Below are positions 10,133-19,375 of a DNA stretch of 59,843 bases, piece by piece. Both the position numbers and the translations under genes were made by a program. Positions within the stretch are counted from its first letter, which is position 1. Every line of letters starts with the position of its first letter. Location of the stretch: positions 1 to 59,843 of the forward strand of contig NZ_SLXK01000026.1 in assembly GCF_004341035.1 (NCBI RefSeq), written 5' to 3'. The notes below the pieces were generated by a model. The model saw only the letters and a program-made list of their open reading frames with translations, had not been told where the DNA came from and searched no databases. This DNA comes from Scopulibacillus darangshiensis. Its GTDB lineage: Bacteria > Bacillota > Bacilli > Bacillales > Sporolactobacillaceae.

Positions 10133-10846
10133 ATGAATTATGATGTTGTCATCCTTGCTGCTGGAAAAGGGAAACGAATGGGCGCAGGGAAAAATAAAAT
10201 GCTGCTTGAAGTGGCGGGGATTCCGATTATTCTCCATACACTTCTTGCTTTTGAAAGTGATAAGGCATGCTCAAGGATTGTTTTAGTTATCAATGAAAGT
10301 GAAAGAGATATCTTTAGCTCTTTTCTATCCCATTTTAATATAACAAAAGTCGTGAAAATGGTACAAGGCGGAACTGAACGGCAGGACAGTGTCTATCAAG
10401 GGCTTAAGGTCTTGAGTGGTGAGGGGATTGTCCTGATCCATGACGGAGCAAGACCCTTTGTGAAAAAGGAGAGTATTGCTCGGGTCACTGAAACCGCGAG
10501 AGATGAGGGTGCGGCGATTCTAGCAGTCCCAGTTAAAGATACGATTAAAAAGGTGTTAGACCACAAGGTTCAAGAAACCGTTGAACGATCAGATTTGTGG
10601 GCAGTGCAGACACCGCAGGCCTTTCGTCTCCCGCTTATTTTAGCAGCCCATCGGACTGGATTGCAAAGGGGGCTGCAGGCAACTGATGATGCCTCGCTGA
10701 TGGAACAAACCGGACAAACTGTTGCTGTGGTGGAGGGTGACTACCAAAATATTAAAATCACAACACCAGAAGATATGCTCATTGCTGAACAATTTATGCG
10801 GAATAAGAAGGGGTCGGTGCAGAATGAGAATCGGGCAAGGATTTGA
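10133..10846 (+). CDS. ispD: 2-C-methyl-D-erythritol 4-phosphate cytidylyltransferase IspD
   Basis: 237 residues. Third step of the MEP isoprenoid pathway: transfers CMP from CTP to methylerythritol phosphate. The nucleotide-binding N-terminus reads [23 protein letters not shown] and DGARPF are further family motifs. Gene order ispD-ispF with a 23-base overlap is standard and indicates coupled translation. The C-terminal tail is slightly longer than the conserved core. Start ATG 10133 follows a GGGGG-rich site. Confidence 0.95.
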   Translation: MNYDVVILAAGKGKRMGAGKNKMLLEVAGIPIILHTLLAFESDKACSRIVLVINESERDIFSSFLSHFNITKVVKMVQGGTERQDSVYQGLKVLSGEGIVLIHDGARPFVKKESIARVTETARDEGAAILAVPVKDTIKKVLDHKVQETVERSDLWAVQTPQAFRLPLILAAHRTGLQRGLQATDDASLMEQTGQTVAVVEGDYQNIKITTPEDMLIAEQFMRNKKGSVQNENRARI

Positions 10847-11291
10847 TGTACATGAATTTTGTGAAGATAGACCATTAATAATAGGCGGCGTAACCATTCC
10901 CCATGAAAAAGGACTTCTCGGCCACTCTGATGCTGATGTTCTGCTGCACACGATTAGTGATGCGCTGCTCGGTGCCATTGGCGAGGGAGACATCGGCAAG
11001 CATTTTCCAGATAATGATCCGGCATACAAAGGCGCTGATTCTAAAGAATTGCTGAAGGAAGTGTGGCGGTTTGTTAAGGACCAGGGCTATCATCTTGAAA
11101 ACATTGACAGTGTCATCATCGCGCAAAAGCCCAAAATGGCACCTTACATTGAAGAAATGAGGGCTGTTATTGCTAAATTGCTTGAAGTGGATGCCCGAAG
11201 GATTAATATTAAAGCAACGACAACAGAAAAGCTTGGGTTTACGGGAAGAGGAGAAGGCATAGCAGCGCAGGCGGTGTGTCTGCTGGTATAA
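10824..11291 (+). CDS. ispF: 2-C-methyl-D-erythritol 2,4-cyclodiphosphate synthase IspF
   Basis: 155-residue trimeric MEP-pathway enzyme that cyclises CDP-methylerythritol phosphate. The zinc ligands D8, H10 and H42 are present (DVH near the N-terminus; LLH after GHSDAD), as is the C-terminal [14 protein letters not shown] signature. ATG 10824 gives the conserved [10 protein letters not shown] start; the much earlier in-frame start at 10722 lies inside ispD and would add an unrelated extension. Confidence 0.96.
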   Translation: MRIGQGFDVHEFCEDRPLIIGGVTIPHEKGLLGHSDADVLLHTISDALLGAIGEGDIGKHFPDNDPAYKGADSKELLKEVWRFVKDQGYHLENIDSVIIAQKPKMAPYIEEMRAVIAKLLEVDARRINIKATTTEKLGFTGRGEGIAAQAVCLLV

Positions 11292-11344
11292 ACCCTAGTT
11301 CAGTGCTAAAATAGATGATACTAATAGATGGTGGTGGATGAATA

Positions 11345-12811
11345 ATGAATGATATAAGAGTAAGATATGCCCCAAGCCCAACGGGACATTTACATATAGG
11401 CAATGCACGAGCTGCAATTTTTAACTATTTGTTTGCCAGAAGCCAAAATGGAAAATTTATTATTCGGGTTGAGGACACAGACCAAAAGCGGAATGTCGAA
11501 GGCGGTGAATACAACCAACTAGAATATCTTAAATGGCTTGGCGTCGATTGGGATGAAAGCGTCGATGTCGGCGGTGACTATGGCCCATATCGCCAAATGG
11601 AACGGCTGGATCTATACAAAGAGCATTGGCAAGCGCTCCTTGACAAAGATCTCGCTTACAAATGTTATTGTACGGAAGAAGAGTTGGAAGAAAGCCGCGA
11701 GGAACAGTTGGCTCGCGGAGAAATGCCCCGGTATTCAGGAAAATGCCGCCACTTGGCTTCTGATGAGCAGGAGCGCCTTGAAGCGGAAGGGCGAAAGCCG
11801 AGTATCCGCTTTAGAGTCCCGCAAAATAAGACATATAGCTTTGATGATATAGTTAAAGAAACGGTTTCTTTTGATTCAAATGGTATTGGTGACTTTGTTA
11901 TTGTCAAGAAGGATGGTATACCGACTTACAACTTTGCTGTTGTTATTGACGATCATTTGATGGCGATCTCCCATGTATTAAGAGGAGAAGACCATATTTC
12001 CAATACACCAAAGCAGCTTATGATTTATGAAGCCTTTGATTGGGCTCCTCCAGTGTTTGGCCATACGACATTGATAGTTAACGAACAAAGGAAGAAGCTT
12101 AGCAAACGAGATGAAAGCATTGTTCAATTTATTGAACAATACAGTGAGCTTGGGTATCTGCCTGAAGCATTATTTAATTTCATCTCATTATTGGGATGGT
12201 CCCCAAAAGGCGAGGAAGAGATTTTCACCCGCGAAGAGTTAATTAACATTTTCGATTCGGAGCGGCTAAGCACATCACCAGCGGTCTTTGATCCAATGAA
12301 ATTAGCTTGGCTGAACAACCATTATATTAAGGAAGCGAACCTGGATACTGTTGTTAATTTAGCCTTGCCGCACTTGGTCAAAGCCGGAAAGTTGCCGGAG
12401 AAGTTAAGCGGTGAACAGGAAGCGTGGGTAAGAGAGCTGATAGCCCTTTATCAAAAAGAATTGCAGTATGGCTCAGAAATTGTTGAGTTAACAGAGTTGT
12501 TTTTTAGAGATGACATCACATATAATGAAGAAGCAATGGCTATTCTTAATGAGGAACAGGTTCCGGAAGTACTGAAAACCTTCAGTGAAGAATTGCAAAG
12601 CTTAGAAGTGTGGACGCCTGAAGACATTAAGAAGAAAATAAAGGCGACACAAAAGGCAACAGCGCAAAAAGGCAAAAAGTTATTTATGCCTATCCGTGTG
12701 GCAACAACCGGCCAGATGCATGGCCCTGAGCTGCCGCAGTCCATTGCCCTGCTAGGGAAAGACACTGTCGTAAGCCGCTTGAATGATTTAGTCCAAAGTC
12801 TCGAAAAGTAA
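11345..12811 (+). CDS. gltX: Glutamate--tRNA ligase
   Basis: 488-residue class I aminoacyl-tRNA synthetase. The HIGH-type motif is [11 protein letters not shown] (residues 10-20) and the KMSKS-type motif is KLSKR (251-255). A putative zinc knuckle region carries CYCTEEE and C-X-H. In Bacilli this enzyme normally charges both tRNA-Glu and tRNA-Gln, with GatCAB converting the latter; that is family knowledge. The start follows GGTGG by 8-9 bases. The gene lies before the cysE T-box, as in B. subtilis. Confidence 0.96.
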   Translation: MNDIRVRYAPSPTGHLHIGNARAAIFNYLFARSQNGKFIIRVEDTDQKRNVEGGEYNQLEYLKWLGVDWDESVDVGGDYGPYRQMERLDLYKEHWQALLDKDLAYKCYCTEEELEESREEQLARGEMPRYSGKCRHLASDEQERLEAEGRKPSIRFRVPQNKTYSFDDIVKETVSFDSNGIGDFVIVKKDGIPTYNFAVVIDDHLMAISHVLRGEDHISNTPKQLMIYEAFDWAPPVFGHTTLIVNEQRKKLSKRDESIVQFIEQYSELGYLPEALFNFISLLGWSPKGEEEIFTREELINIFDSERLSTSPAVFDPMKLAWLNNHYIKEANLDTVVNLALPHLVKAGKLPEKLSGEQEAWVRELIALYQKELQYGSEIVELTELFFRDDITYNEEAMAILNEEQVPEVLKTFSEELQSLEVWTPEDIKKKIKATQKATAQKGKKLFMPIRVATTGQMHGPELPQSIALLGKDTVVSRLNDLVQSLEK

Positions 12812-12884
12812 TCACGTTTTGATTTTAAATTGATATATTAATACATCATCTAAAAAAGTATAGTTCAAAAAAGATCTATAAAAA

Positions 12885-13125
12885 ATGTTGACGAGGATAG
12901 TAGGATAGATGCCCCTTTCCGAGTAGAGAGAACCATCACCGGCTGAAAGTGGTTTGGGAAAGAATCTATCTGAATTGCCCCTCTGAGTCCCTTGTTGAAC
13001 CTGAGTAGGCAAGGGCGGCTTACAGCCGTTATCTGGTAAAGTGGAGAGTAAGATTTACTCAAACAGAGTGGGACCGCGCCATTTAAGCGTCTCTGTGTCA
13101 TGTGACATAGAGGCGCTTATTTTTT
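12885..13125 (+). promoter_or_regulatory. T-box riboswitch for cysteine (cysE-cysS)
   Basis: The T-box core AGAGTGGGACCGCG is at 13065-13078. It is followed by a terminator with a 16-base arm at 13085-13100 pairing with 13103-13118, then a T run. Stem I includes GATAGAT (about 12904-12910) facing ATCTATC (12964-12970), with inner CTTTCC/GGAAAG. The specifier candidate is TGC at 12976-12978, a cysteine codon, which fits the serine acetyltransferase and cysteinyl-tRNA synthetase genes downstream. Uncharged tRNA-Cys should stabilise the antiterminator. It fills the 341-base gap between gltX and cysE. Confidence 0.93.
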
Positions 13126-13152
13126 GTTAGAAAAAAATGGGAGGGTTATTAA

Positions 13153-13821
13153 ATGCCAAATATCCTTCGGGAAGATTTAGAAGTGGTTTTTGACCAGGAC
13201 CCCGCTGCCAGGAATTATTTCGAGGTCATCTTAACATATTCAGGGCTTCATGCCATTTGGTCCCATCGCGCGGCTCATTGGTTCTGGAAGAAACGGTTTT
13301 TTTTCCTTGCGCGATTGTTATCGCAGATCAGCCGTTTTTTTACAGGGATAGAAATTCATCCAGGCGCAAAAATCGGGCGGCGGTTTTTTATCGACCATGG
13401 CATGGGAGTAGTTATTGGGGAAACGTGTGAAATTGGCGATAATGTCACGATATTCCAAGGTGTAACGCTTGGAGGGACAGGTAAAGAAAAAGGAAAACGG
13501 CACCCGACGCTTGGCAATGATGTTCTAATTTCTTCCGGGGCTAAAGTGCTCGGTTCCATCACAATTGGCAATGATTCCAAAATCGGTGCGGGATCCGTTG
13601 TCCTTAAGAATGTTCCGGATCATTCAACGGTTGTGGGGATACCAGGCCGGGTTGTTCGGCAAAATGGTGTTAGAATAGATCACGATCTAAACCACGGTGA
13701 TTTGCCTGATCCGATTGCGGATAAATTAAAACAAATGGAAAGCCAGATTAATCAGTTGGAAAATGAGGTAAAATCTTTAAGAGAGAAAGGTTGTGATTCC
13801 GATGGCGATTCAGGTTTATAA
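13153..13821 (+). CDS. cysE: Serine O-acetyltransferase CysE
   Basis: 222 residues. Acetylates L-serine to O-acetylserine, the carbon precursor of cysteine. The left-handed beta-helix is built from hexapeptide repeats ([16 protein letters not shown], then [21 protein letters not shown]), and the catalytic H-D region is visible. The extreme C-terminus is a charged coiled segment. GGGAGGG lies 7 bases before ATG 13153. Expression should depend on the upstream T-box, matching cysteine supply to tRNA charging. Confidence 0.95.
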   Translation: MPNILREDLEVVFDQDPAARNYFEVILTYSGLHAIWSHRAAHWFWKKRFFFLARLLSQISRFFTGIEIHPGAKIGRRFFIDHGMGVVIGETCEIGDNVTIFQGVTLGGTGKEKGKRHPTLGNDVLISSGAKVLGSITIGNDSKIGAGSVVLKNVPDHSTVVGIPGRVVRQNGVRIDHDLNHGDLPDPIADKLKQMESQINQLENEVKSLREKGCDSDGDSGL

Positions 13822-15208
13822 TACATTAAATAGAAAAAAGGAACCTTTTAAAACAATCGAAGAAAATAAGGTTAAAATGTACGTTTGTGGGCCTACTGTC
13901 TACAACTATATCCATATCGGCAATGCCCGGCCGGCGGTTGTTTTTGATACAATAAGGAGATATCTTGAGTACCGCGGCTATGATGTTTTGTATGTATCAA
14001 ATTTTACCGATGTGGACGATCGGTTGATTAAGGCATCCATTGAGCAAGGTGATTCTGTTTTAAATATAGCCGAAAGGTTTATCAATGCTTATAAAGAAGA
14101 TGTCAATGCATTGAACGTGAGAGAAGCTGATCTTCACCCGCGGGCAACGGAAACAATGCCAGAGATCATTGCTTTTATTCAAAAGCTTATTGACAAAGGC
14201 TATGCCTACGAGGCTGGCGGTGATGTTTACTTCAGGACCAGGAAGTTTCAAGGATACGGCAAGCTGTCACATCAATCGATCGATGAATTGAAAGTTGGCG
14301 CGAGAATTGATGTAGGTGAACACAAAGAGGACCCCCTGGATTTCACCTTGTGGAAGGCAGCGAAACCTGGTGAGATAACCTGGGAAAGCCCATGGGGTGT
14401 CGGACGTCCGGGTTGGCATATTGAGTGCTCGGCAATGGTCGAAAAGTACCTTGGGGATACGATTGATATTCACGCTGGCGGACAAGACCTTACTTTCCCG
14501 CACCACGAAAATGAAATTGCGCAGTCTGAAGCCCTGCACGATGATATGATGGCGAATTACTGGCTTCATAACGGCTACATCAAAATAAATAATGAAAAAA
14601 TGTCTAAATCCATTGGGAATGTGATCCTGGTCCATGAATTGGTCAAAAAGTATGACCCTAACGTCGTAAGATTCTTTATTCAAACGGTTCATTACCGACA
14701 CCCAATCAATTTCAATGATGAGCTGCTTAGCAGTGCAGAACAGGCTTATGATCGGCTCCGGACCACATATTACAATCTATTGCATCGGTTACAGCACAGC
14801 GCCGACTTGCTGGAAACAGATGAGAGGAACGCGTGGATGGAGACAATTAAAGGCCTTAAAGATCGCTTCATTGCTGAAATGGATGATGACTTTAATACAG
14901 CAAATGGAATTTCTGTCTTATTCGATGCCTCTAGAGAAGCGAACAAACTGTTGCAAGACAAAAACTCTTCCAAAGAGATTTTAGAGGCGTATTTAGCGCT
15001 ATTGGATGAATTAACTGGCGTTTTGGGACTGTCATTGGCAAAGCAAGAGGAACTTCTCGATGAAGACATTGAAAATCTGATTAGCCAACGGGAAGATGCA
15101 CGAAAGACACGCCGGTTTGATGTTGCCGATCAGATTCGGGATGATTTAAAGGATAAGGGCATTGTCTTGGAAGATACACCGCAGGGCGTCCGATGGAAAA
15201 GAGTGTAG
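13802..15208 (+). CDS. cysS: Cysteine--tRNA ligase
   Basis: 468-residue class I synthetase. CGPTVY begins at the zinc-ligand cysteine C29; HIGN lies just after, and KMSKS occupies 266-270. HIECSAM and HHENEIAQ supply the remaining zinc ligands. I chose ATG 13802 (MAIQVYNTL), 11 bases after AAAGG; a GTG at 13793 is too close to that site. It overlaps cysE by 20 bases, so the T-box controls both synthesis and charging of cysteine. Confidence 0.95.
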   Translation: MAIQVYNTLNRKKEPFKTIEENKVKMYVCGPTVYNYIHIGNARPAVVFDTIRRYLEYRGYDVLYVSNFTDVDDRLIKASIEQGDSVLNIAERFINAYKEDVNALNVREADLHPRATETMPEIIAFIQKLIDKGYAYEAGGDVYFRTRKFQGYGKLSHQSIDELKVGARIDVGEHKEDPLDFTLWKAAKPGEITWESPWGVGRPGWHIECSAMVEKYLGDTIDIHAGGQDLTFPHHENEIAQSEALHDDMMANYWLHNGYIKINNEKMSKSIGNVILVHELVKKYDPNVVRFFIQTVHYRHPINFNDELLSSAEQAYDRLRTTYYNLLHRLQHSADLLETDERNAWMETIKGLKDRFIAEMDDDFNTANGISVLFDASREANKLLQDKNSSKEILEAYLALLDELTGVLGLSLAKQEELLDEDIENLISQREDARKTRRFDVADQIRDDLKDKGIVLEDTPQGVRWKRV

Positions 15209-15211
15209 ACG

Positions 15212-15634
15212 ATGGAACAAAAGAGATTAGAACTCGCGGGCATCGGCTCGCTGGCATTAGCGTACATGGGAGATGCCGTCATAGACTTACATGTTCGCCG
15301 TGCTTTGATAAAAAGTGGACAAGTAAAGCCCAAACAGCTTCATAGACTGGCCGTAAAATATGTTTCAGCTAAGGCGCAGGCTGCTTTTCTTCACCAGCTT
15401 TTTGAAGAGAGTTTTTTAACTGAAGAGGAAGAAAAGATCGTAAAAAGGGGAAGAAATGCAAAATCAGGTACTGTCCCCAAAAATACAGATGTCCAAACTT
15501 ACCATTACAGCACAGCGTTTGAAGCTTTAATCGGATATTTATACTTTCTGGAAAACGAAAACCGTATTGATGAAATAATGGATAAAATGCTTGGAATCAA
15601 TCAGGTTGAAAGGAGTAAGTCAAGTGGGCGATGA
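15212..15634 (+). CDS. mrnC: Mini-ribonuclease 3
   Basis: 140-residue RNase III-like enzyme without a dsRNA-binding domain, which in B. subtilis trims 23S rRNA precursor ends. The RNase III signature [13 protein letters not shown] includes catalytic D21; the second acidic position lies in FEALIGYLY. It begins 4 bases after the cysS stop, so translation is probably coupled. Normal length for the family. Confidence 0.95.
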   Translation: MEQKRLELAGIGSLALAYMGDAVIDLHVRRALIKSGQVKPKQLHRLAVKYVSAKAQAAFLHQLFEESFLTEEEEKIVKRGRNAKSGTVPKNTDVQTYHYSTAFEALIGYLYFLENENRIDEIMDKMLGINQVERSKSSGR

Positions 15635-16367
15635 ATTTATCATGGGCCGACACCCGGTAAGCGAGGCTGTTAAGTCAGGAAGAGGAATAAATAAAATATG
15701 GATCAATAATCAAAGCCAGGGATTAAGCCAATCGTTATTTGACCAAATAAAAGAAAAGGGCATCACGGTCCAATATGTCCCGAAGAAAAAGCTTGACCAA
15801 CTCGTTCAATCACCACAGCACCAAGGCATCGTTGCTTCAATTGCCGCTTATGAGTATGCAGATCTTGACGACTTATTCTCCCTTGCGGATAAACGGGAGG
15901 AACAGCCGTTTTTTATATTACTAGATGGTGTAGAAGATCCGCATAATCTTGGCTCGGTGTTAAGAACGGCTGACGCGGCGGGAGCACATGGGGTGATTAT
16001 ACCCAAACGGCGGGCAGTTGGACTGACGTCAACTGTAGCCAAGGCGTCAACTGGTGCAATTGAATATATACCTGTCGCTAAAGTGACTAACTTAGCAAGG
16101 GCTATGGATGAGCTAAAAAAGCGAGGCGTATGGTTCGTTGGAACAGCTGCGGAAGGTGATCGTGATTATAGACAGGCGGACTGTGACATGCCGCTTTGTC
16201 TAGTGATCGGTAATGAAGGGAAGGGCATGTCACGGCTTGTCAAGGAAAAATGTGACTTTCTTATTAGTATCCCTATGGCGGGCAAGGTGACCTCCTTAAA
16301 CGCCTCAGTCGCCGCAGGCCTGTTAATGTACGAGGTCTATCGAAAGCGTCATGGGCAAGGTGAATGA
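15624..16367 (+). CDS. rlmB: 23S rRNA (guanosine-2'-O-)-methyltransferase RlmB / TrmH family
   Basis: 247-residue SPOUT methyltransferase. An N-terminal substrate-binding domain (GRHPVSEAV) precedes the knotted catalytic domain, with [31 protein letters not shown] and [15 protein letters not shown] as the three SpoU motifs. GTG 15624 has AAAGGAG 8 bases upstream; the frame continues back to 15591 but without a site. It overlaps mrnC by 11 bases. The B. subtilis counterpart is yacO. The exact target (G2251 of 23S rRNA) is inferred from the family. Confidence 0.9.
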   Translation: MGDEFIMGRHPVSEAVKSGRGINKIWINNQSQGLSQSLFDQIKEKGITVQYVPKKKLDQLVQSPQHQGIVASIAAYEYADLDDLFSLADKREEQPFFILLDGVEDPHNLGSVLRTADAAGAHGVIIPKRRAVGLTSTVAKASTGAIEYIPVAKVTNLARAMDELKKRGVWFVGTAAEGDRDYRQADCDMPLCLVIGNEGKGMSRLVKEKCDFLISIPMAGKVTSLNASVAAGLLMYEVYRKRHGQGE

Positions 16368-16370
16368 CCA

Positions 16371-16877
16371 ATGGATATTTTACTGGTTGACGGCTATAAC
16401 GTCATTGGAGCATGGGAGGAGCTACGTGAAATAAGAGCATCGGATTTTGCCGGGGCCAGGGACCATTTAATTGGCAAAATGGCTGAATACCAGGCCTACA
16501 CGGGGTGGCGCGTTATGATTATTTTTGACGCCCATCTCGTACCTGGTATTGAATCCAGGAAGCTTCAATCCCGTGTTGAAGTCATTTATACCAAGGAAAA
16601 AGAGACTGCTGATGAACGGATTGAAAAGCTTGTCGGTCAGCTCAAAAATGTTAAAACACGTATTCATGTAGCAACATCCGACTATACTGAGCAATGGACG
16701 GTTTTTTCCCAAGGCGCCTTAAGGAAGTCTTCCAGAGAACTTTTAATAGAAACTGAGAAAATTGAAAAGCGGATTAGTGAGGATATTCGCAAAAATCATG
16801 ACAAAAAAACGAGGGTCACCATCCACCTCGACCATGAAATGGCAAAAGTTTTTGAAAAGTGGCGGAGAGGTTTTTGA
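16371..16877 (+). CDS. rae1: Ribosome-associated endoribonuclease Rae1 (YacP, NYN domain)
   Basis: 168-residue NYN/PIN-like nuclease. The N-terminal LLVDGYNVIGAW with D6 and later acidic residues form the expected active site. The B. subtilis homologue cleaves certain mRNAs in the ribosomal A site. It starts 4 bases after rlmB (AAGGTG site) and is the last gene of the cysteine and RNA-maintenance operon before the sigH promoter. Confidence 0.9.
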   Translation: MDILLVDGYNVIGAWEELREIRASDFAGARDHLIGKMAEYQAYTGWRVMIIFDAHLVPGIESRKLQSRVEVIYTKEKETADERIEKLVGQLKNVKTRIHVATSDYTEQWTVFSQGALRKSSRELLIETEKIEKRISEDIRKNHDKKTRVTIHLDHEMAKVFEKWRRGF

Positions 16878-16883
16878 AATTTC

Positions 16884-16913
16884 TTGACGATTTAAAATTT
16901 TTTGCTGTATAAT
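16884..16913 (+). promoter_or_regulatory. SigA promoter of sigH
   Basis: TTGACG (16884-16889) and a perfect TATAAT (16908-16913) with 18 bases between, 40 bases before the sigH start. In B. subtilis the sigH promoter is SigA-dependent and repressed by AbrB; I cannot see an AbrB site by eye. Confidence 0.85.
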
Positions 16914-16952
16914 ATTGCTATAATAGGCACCGTCATGGTCGGAGGGATTTGT

Positions 16953-17603
16953 GTGAGTGTGGACCCTAAAGAGACTACCCATGCAAGATTCGAAGAACTA
17001 GAGGATGAACAAGTCGTTGAATATGTACAAGTTGGTGATATTCATGCTCTTGAGCACTTGATTTTTAAGTATAAGAATTTCGTGCGGGCTAAGGCGAAGT
17101 CGTACTTTCTTATCGGTGCCGATCGTGAAGATATCATTCAAGAAGGAATGATAGGGCTCTATAAAGCGATCAGGGATTTTAAAGGGGACAAACTGTCTTC
17201 TTTCAAAGCCTTTGCTGAACTATGCATTACCCGTCAAATGATAACAGCTGTAAAGACCGCAACAAGGCAAAAGCACATCCCGCTTAATTCTTATGTATCG
17301 TTGGACAAGCCTATTTATGATGAAGAGTCTGATCGGACATTATTAGATGTTATTTGCGGGTCGCGGGTGACCAATCCGGAAGAATTATTGATTAATCAGG
17401 AAGAGTTTGATGATATTGAGCTTAAAATGACTGAAATATTAAGCGATTTGGAACGGCAGGTCCTCATGCTGTATCTAGATGGCCGTACTTACCAGGAGAT
17501 TTCTGTGGATCTTAAGCGCCATGTTAAATCAATTGATAACGCTTTACAACGCGTTAAGCGCAAGTTGGAACGCTACCTTGAGCTTAAAGAAATCAGTCTA
17601 TAA
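16953..17603 (+). CDS. sigH: RNA polymerase sigma-H factor
   Basis: 216-residue sigma factor for the transition to stationary phase and entry into sporulation. Region 2 is very conserved (FVRAKAKSYFLIGADREDIIQEG), and region 4 ends in RTYQEISVDLKRHVKSIDNALQRVKRKLERYL. GTG 16953 lies 6 bases after GGAGGG; the longer frame from 16902 begins inside the -10 region and is ruled out by the promoter position. Monocistronic by its terminator, which starts within the stop codon. Confidence 0.96.
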   Translation: MSVDPKETTHARFEELEDEQVVEYVQVGDIHALEHLIFKYKNFVRAKAKSYFLIGADREDIIQEGMIGLYKAIRDFKGDKLSSFKAFAELCITRQMITAVKTATRQKHIPLNSYVSLDKPIYDEESDRTLLDVICGSRVTNPEELLINQEEFDDIELKMTEILSDLERQVLMLYLDGRTYQEISVDLKRHVKSIDNALQRVKRKLERYLELKEISL

Positions 17604-17626
17604 CAGGGGCTAACCCTGTTTTTTCA
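17602..17626 (+). terminator. Terminator of sigH
   Basis: AACAGGG (17602-17608) pairs with CCCTGTT (17614-17620), then a T run. The stem begins within the sigH stop codon. Confidence 0.85.
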
Positions 17627-17630
17627 TTTA

Positions 17631-17660
17631 TTGACAGGCTCGCCTTCCCTATGATACATT
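17631..17660 (+). promoter_or_regulatory. Probable promoter of rpmGB-secE-nusG
   Basis: TTGACA at 17631-17636 just after the sigH terminator. The -10 could be GATACA (16-base spacing) or TACATT (18-base spacing). Position between a terminator and the next operon supports it. Confidence 0.6.
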
Positions 17661-17739
17661 GTAACCATCATTATATTGGGCGGTTTTATGTACAGTTCAT
17701 TAGAAGGCTTAAGCAGAAATCGCTGAAAAGGTGTTTAGT

Positions 17740-17889
17740 ATGAGAAAGAAAATTATATTGGCTTGCTCCATTTGTAAGCAAAGAAACTACACATCGACAA
17801 AGAATGCGCGCACCAATCCGGAGAGGGTTGAAGTTAATAAATTTTGTAAAACATGTAATGAACATACATTGCATCGTGAAACAAAATAA
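17740..17889 (+). CDS. rpmGB: 50S ribosomal protein L33, zinc-binding form
   Basis: 49-residue protein, [16 protein letters not shown] at the start. Two CXXC pairs (CSIC and CKTC) are intact, so this is the zinc-containing type; zinc-free L33 paralogues lack them. Site AAAAGGTG precedes ATG 17740. In B. subtilis a short L33 gene likewise sits just before secE. Suffix of the symbol follows that placement. Confidence 0.9.
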   Translation: MRKKIILACSICKQRNYTSTKNARTNPERVEVNKFCKTCNEHTLHRETK

Positions 17890-17924
17890 ACTTTTAATTA
17901 TGGTGTTGGGGGTTATAAAGGCTA

Positions 17925-18119
17925 ATGACAGGCATCGTAAAGGGTACAGGGAAGTTTTTCCGCAACGTCGTCACTGAAATGAAAAGGGTCAGCTGGCCAA
18001 CACGCAAAGAGCTGACGGGCTACACAATTACGGTCGTTGTCACCGTTGTTTTTTTAACGGTGTTTTTTGCGCTTATAGATTTAGGTATCTCTGAGTTACT
18101 GAGACTTATTTCTGAATAA
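17925..18119 (+). CDS. secE: Preprotein translocase subunit SecE
   Basis: 64-residue single-pass membrane protein, typical short Gram-positive form. The amphipathic N-terminal helix carries EMKRVSWPTRKEL and the transmembrane helix spans about residues 32-52. It clamps SecY (encoded at 43618) in the SecYEG channel. Located before nusG as in nearly all bacteria. Confidence 0.95.
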   Translation: MTGIVKGTGKFFRNVVTEMKRVSWPTRKELTGYTITVVVTVVFLTVFFALIDLGISELLRLISE

Positions 18120-18169
18120 TAACCTTTGGGTGAGTTGGTTAGGGATTATAGGTTTGGAGGAAATAATTT

Positions 18170-18703
18170 ATGGAGAAAAACTGGTATGTTGTCCACACAT
18201 ACTCTGGTTATGAAAATAAGGTAAAAACGAATCTTGAAAAGCGCGTTGAATCAATGGGGATGTCTGATAAAATCTTCCGTATTCTTGTTCCTGTAGACGA
18301 AGAGACAGAGATTAAGAATGGGAAGAAAAAGACAGCATTGAAAAAGGTGTTCCCTGGCTATGTGCTGACAGAAATGGTTATGACTGATGACTCTTGGTAT
18401 GTTGTGCGTAACACGCCTGGTGTTACGGGCTTTGTTGGTTCAACAGGAGCTGGTTCCAAACCAACCCCCCTTTTACCTGATGAAGTTGAAGCGATCCTTA
18501 AGCAAATGGGCATTAAGGAAGCAAAAGTGGATGTTGATTTTGAACTCAAAGAGCAAGTAAGAGTCAATGAGGGACCTTTTGCTGATTTTGTCGGCACAAT
18601 AGAAGAAATTGATCCTGAGAAAGAAAAAATTAAAGTCCATGTGAATATGTTTGGCAGGGAAACGCCGGTTGAATTGGACTTTAATCAAGTTGAAAAAGTT
18701 TAA
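18170..18703 (+). CDS. nusG: Transcription termination/antitermination protein NusG
   Basis: 177 residues. The N-terminal NGN domain (KNWYVVHTYSGYENKVKTNL) binds the RNA polymerase clamp; the C-terminal KOW domain follows FADFVGTIEEID. In Bacilli NusG promotes sequence-specific pausing. A strong TTTGGAGG site precedes ATG 18170. Normal length. Confidence 0.97.
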   Translation: MEKNWYVVHTYSGYENKVKTNLEKRVESMGMSDKIFRILVPVDEETEIKNGKKKTALKKVFPGYVLTEMVMTDDSWYVVRNTPGVTGFVGSTGAGSKPTPLLPDEVEAILKQMGIKEAKVDVDFELKEQVRVNEGPFADFVGTIEEIDPEKEKIKVHVNMFGRETPVELDFNQVEKV

Positions 18704-18709
18704 AGGCAC

Positions 18710-18738
18710 TTGCATTCTGTATTCAATGATTGTATAAT
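18710..18738 (+). promoter_or_regulatory. SigA promoter of rplK-rplA
   Basis: TTGCAT (18710-18715), 17 bases, TATAAT (18733-18738). It leaves a leader of about 100 bases that contains the L1-like site. Confidence 0.82.
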
Positions 18739-18794
18739 TTTCTTGTTTGCAAGGTTTACCTGTCGCCATTATGAATAAGAGATATAGGCGAGTA

Positions 18795-18818
18795 GTGGGA
18801 GGGTTATCCCGTTACCAC
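18795..18818 (+). promoter_or_regulatory. Putative L1-binding mRNA site before rplK
   Basis: GTGGGAG (18795-18801) and GTTACCAC (18811-18818) enclose a small GGG-TTAT-CCC stem. The lower stem is GTGG/CCAC. This resembles the L1 site of 23S rRNA, where GGUGGGAG on one side faces UACCACC on the other. A near-copy precedes rplA at 19334. L1 autorepression of rplK-rplA is known in E. coli; here it is inferred. Confidence 0.65.
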
Positions 18819-18843
18819 ATCACGGACTAAGGAGGTGTGTCTC

Positions 18844-19269
18844 GTGGCTAAAAAAGTCATTAAAGTTGTTAAATTGCAAATTCCTGCTGGCAAAGCTAAT
18901 CCAGCTCCGCCGGTCGGTCCAGCCCTAGGTCAAGCGGGTGTCAACATTATGGGTTTCTGTAAGGAATTCAATGCTCGTACTTCTGATCAAGCTGGTTTGA
19001 TTATTCCTGTAGAAATTTCGGTATTTGAAGACCGTTCATTTACTTTTATAACGAAAACCCCGCCAGCAGCTGTTCTTCTTAAGAAGGAAGCTGGCATCGA
19101 ATCGGGATCCGGTGAACCAAACCGCAACAAAGTTGCAACACTTAAGCGCGACAAAGTTCGTGCGATTGCAGAACAAAAAATGCCGGATTTAAACGCTTCT
19201 GATGTAGAATCTGCCATGCGGATGGTTGAAGGTACTGCCCGGAGTATGGGCATTGTCATCGAAGACTGA
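18844..19269 (+). CDS. rplK: 50S ribosomal protein L11
   Basis: 141 residues, the standard length. The proline-rich N-terminal helix region [19 protein letters not shown] is the thiostrepton-interacting part; the C-terminal domain binds the 23S GTPase-associated centre. GTG 18844 follows AAGGAGGTG by about 7 bases; the upstream start at 18835 lies within that site and is rejected. Confidence 0.97.
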   Translation: MAKKVIKVVKLQIPAGKANPAPPVGPALGQAGVNIMGFCKEFNARTSDQAGLIIPVEISVFEDRSFTFITKTPPAAVLLKKEAGIESGSGEPNRNKVATLKRDKVRAIAEQKMPDLNASDVESAMRMVEGTARSMGIVIED

Positions 19270-19295
19270 TCCCGCAAAAGACTAATTTTGCATCG

Positions 19296-19328
19296 AAAGG
19301 TTGCGGGTCTTACTTGCTCGCAACCTTT
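19296..19328 (+). promoter_or_regulatory. Hairpin between rplK and rplA
   Basis: AAAGGTTGCG (19296-19305) pairs perfectly with CGCAACCTTT (19319-19328). Only ATTT follows, so it is a poor terminator. A smaller hairpin GCAAAA/TTTTGC precedes it. It could be a weak attenuator or an mRNA processing site modulating the rplK to rplA ratio. Confidence 0.55.
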
Positions 19329-19333
19329 ATTTG

Positions 19334-19359
19334 GTGGGAGGTATAACCGTTAAAACCAC
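19334..19359 (+). promoter_or_regulatory. Putative second L1-binding site, before rplA
   Basis: GTGGGAG (19334-19340), small stem GGT/ACC, then GTTAAAACCAC (19349-19359). Layout matches the site at 18795. It ends next to the rplA ribosome binding site AAAGGAGG, so bound L1 could block its own translation. Confidence 0.6.
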
Positions 19360-19375
19360 AAAGGAGGAAAAGAGA

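Noticed and set aside
16902-16952. N-terminal extension of SigH
   Set aside because: It starts inside the -10 region of the sigH promoter; GTG 16953 has a good site.
17037-17900. Search for tRNA genes and 5S rRNA around the sigH-secE region and elsewhere
   Set aside because: No TTCGANNC arm with matching acceptor stems was seen anywhere in the window.
19301-19375. N-terminal extension of L1
   Set aside because: It would translate a hairpin and the ribosome binding site; family length and AAAGGAGG support ATG 19376.
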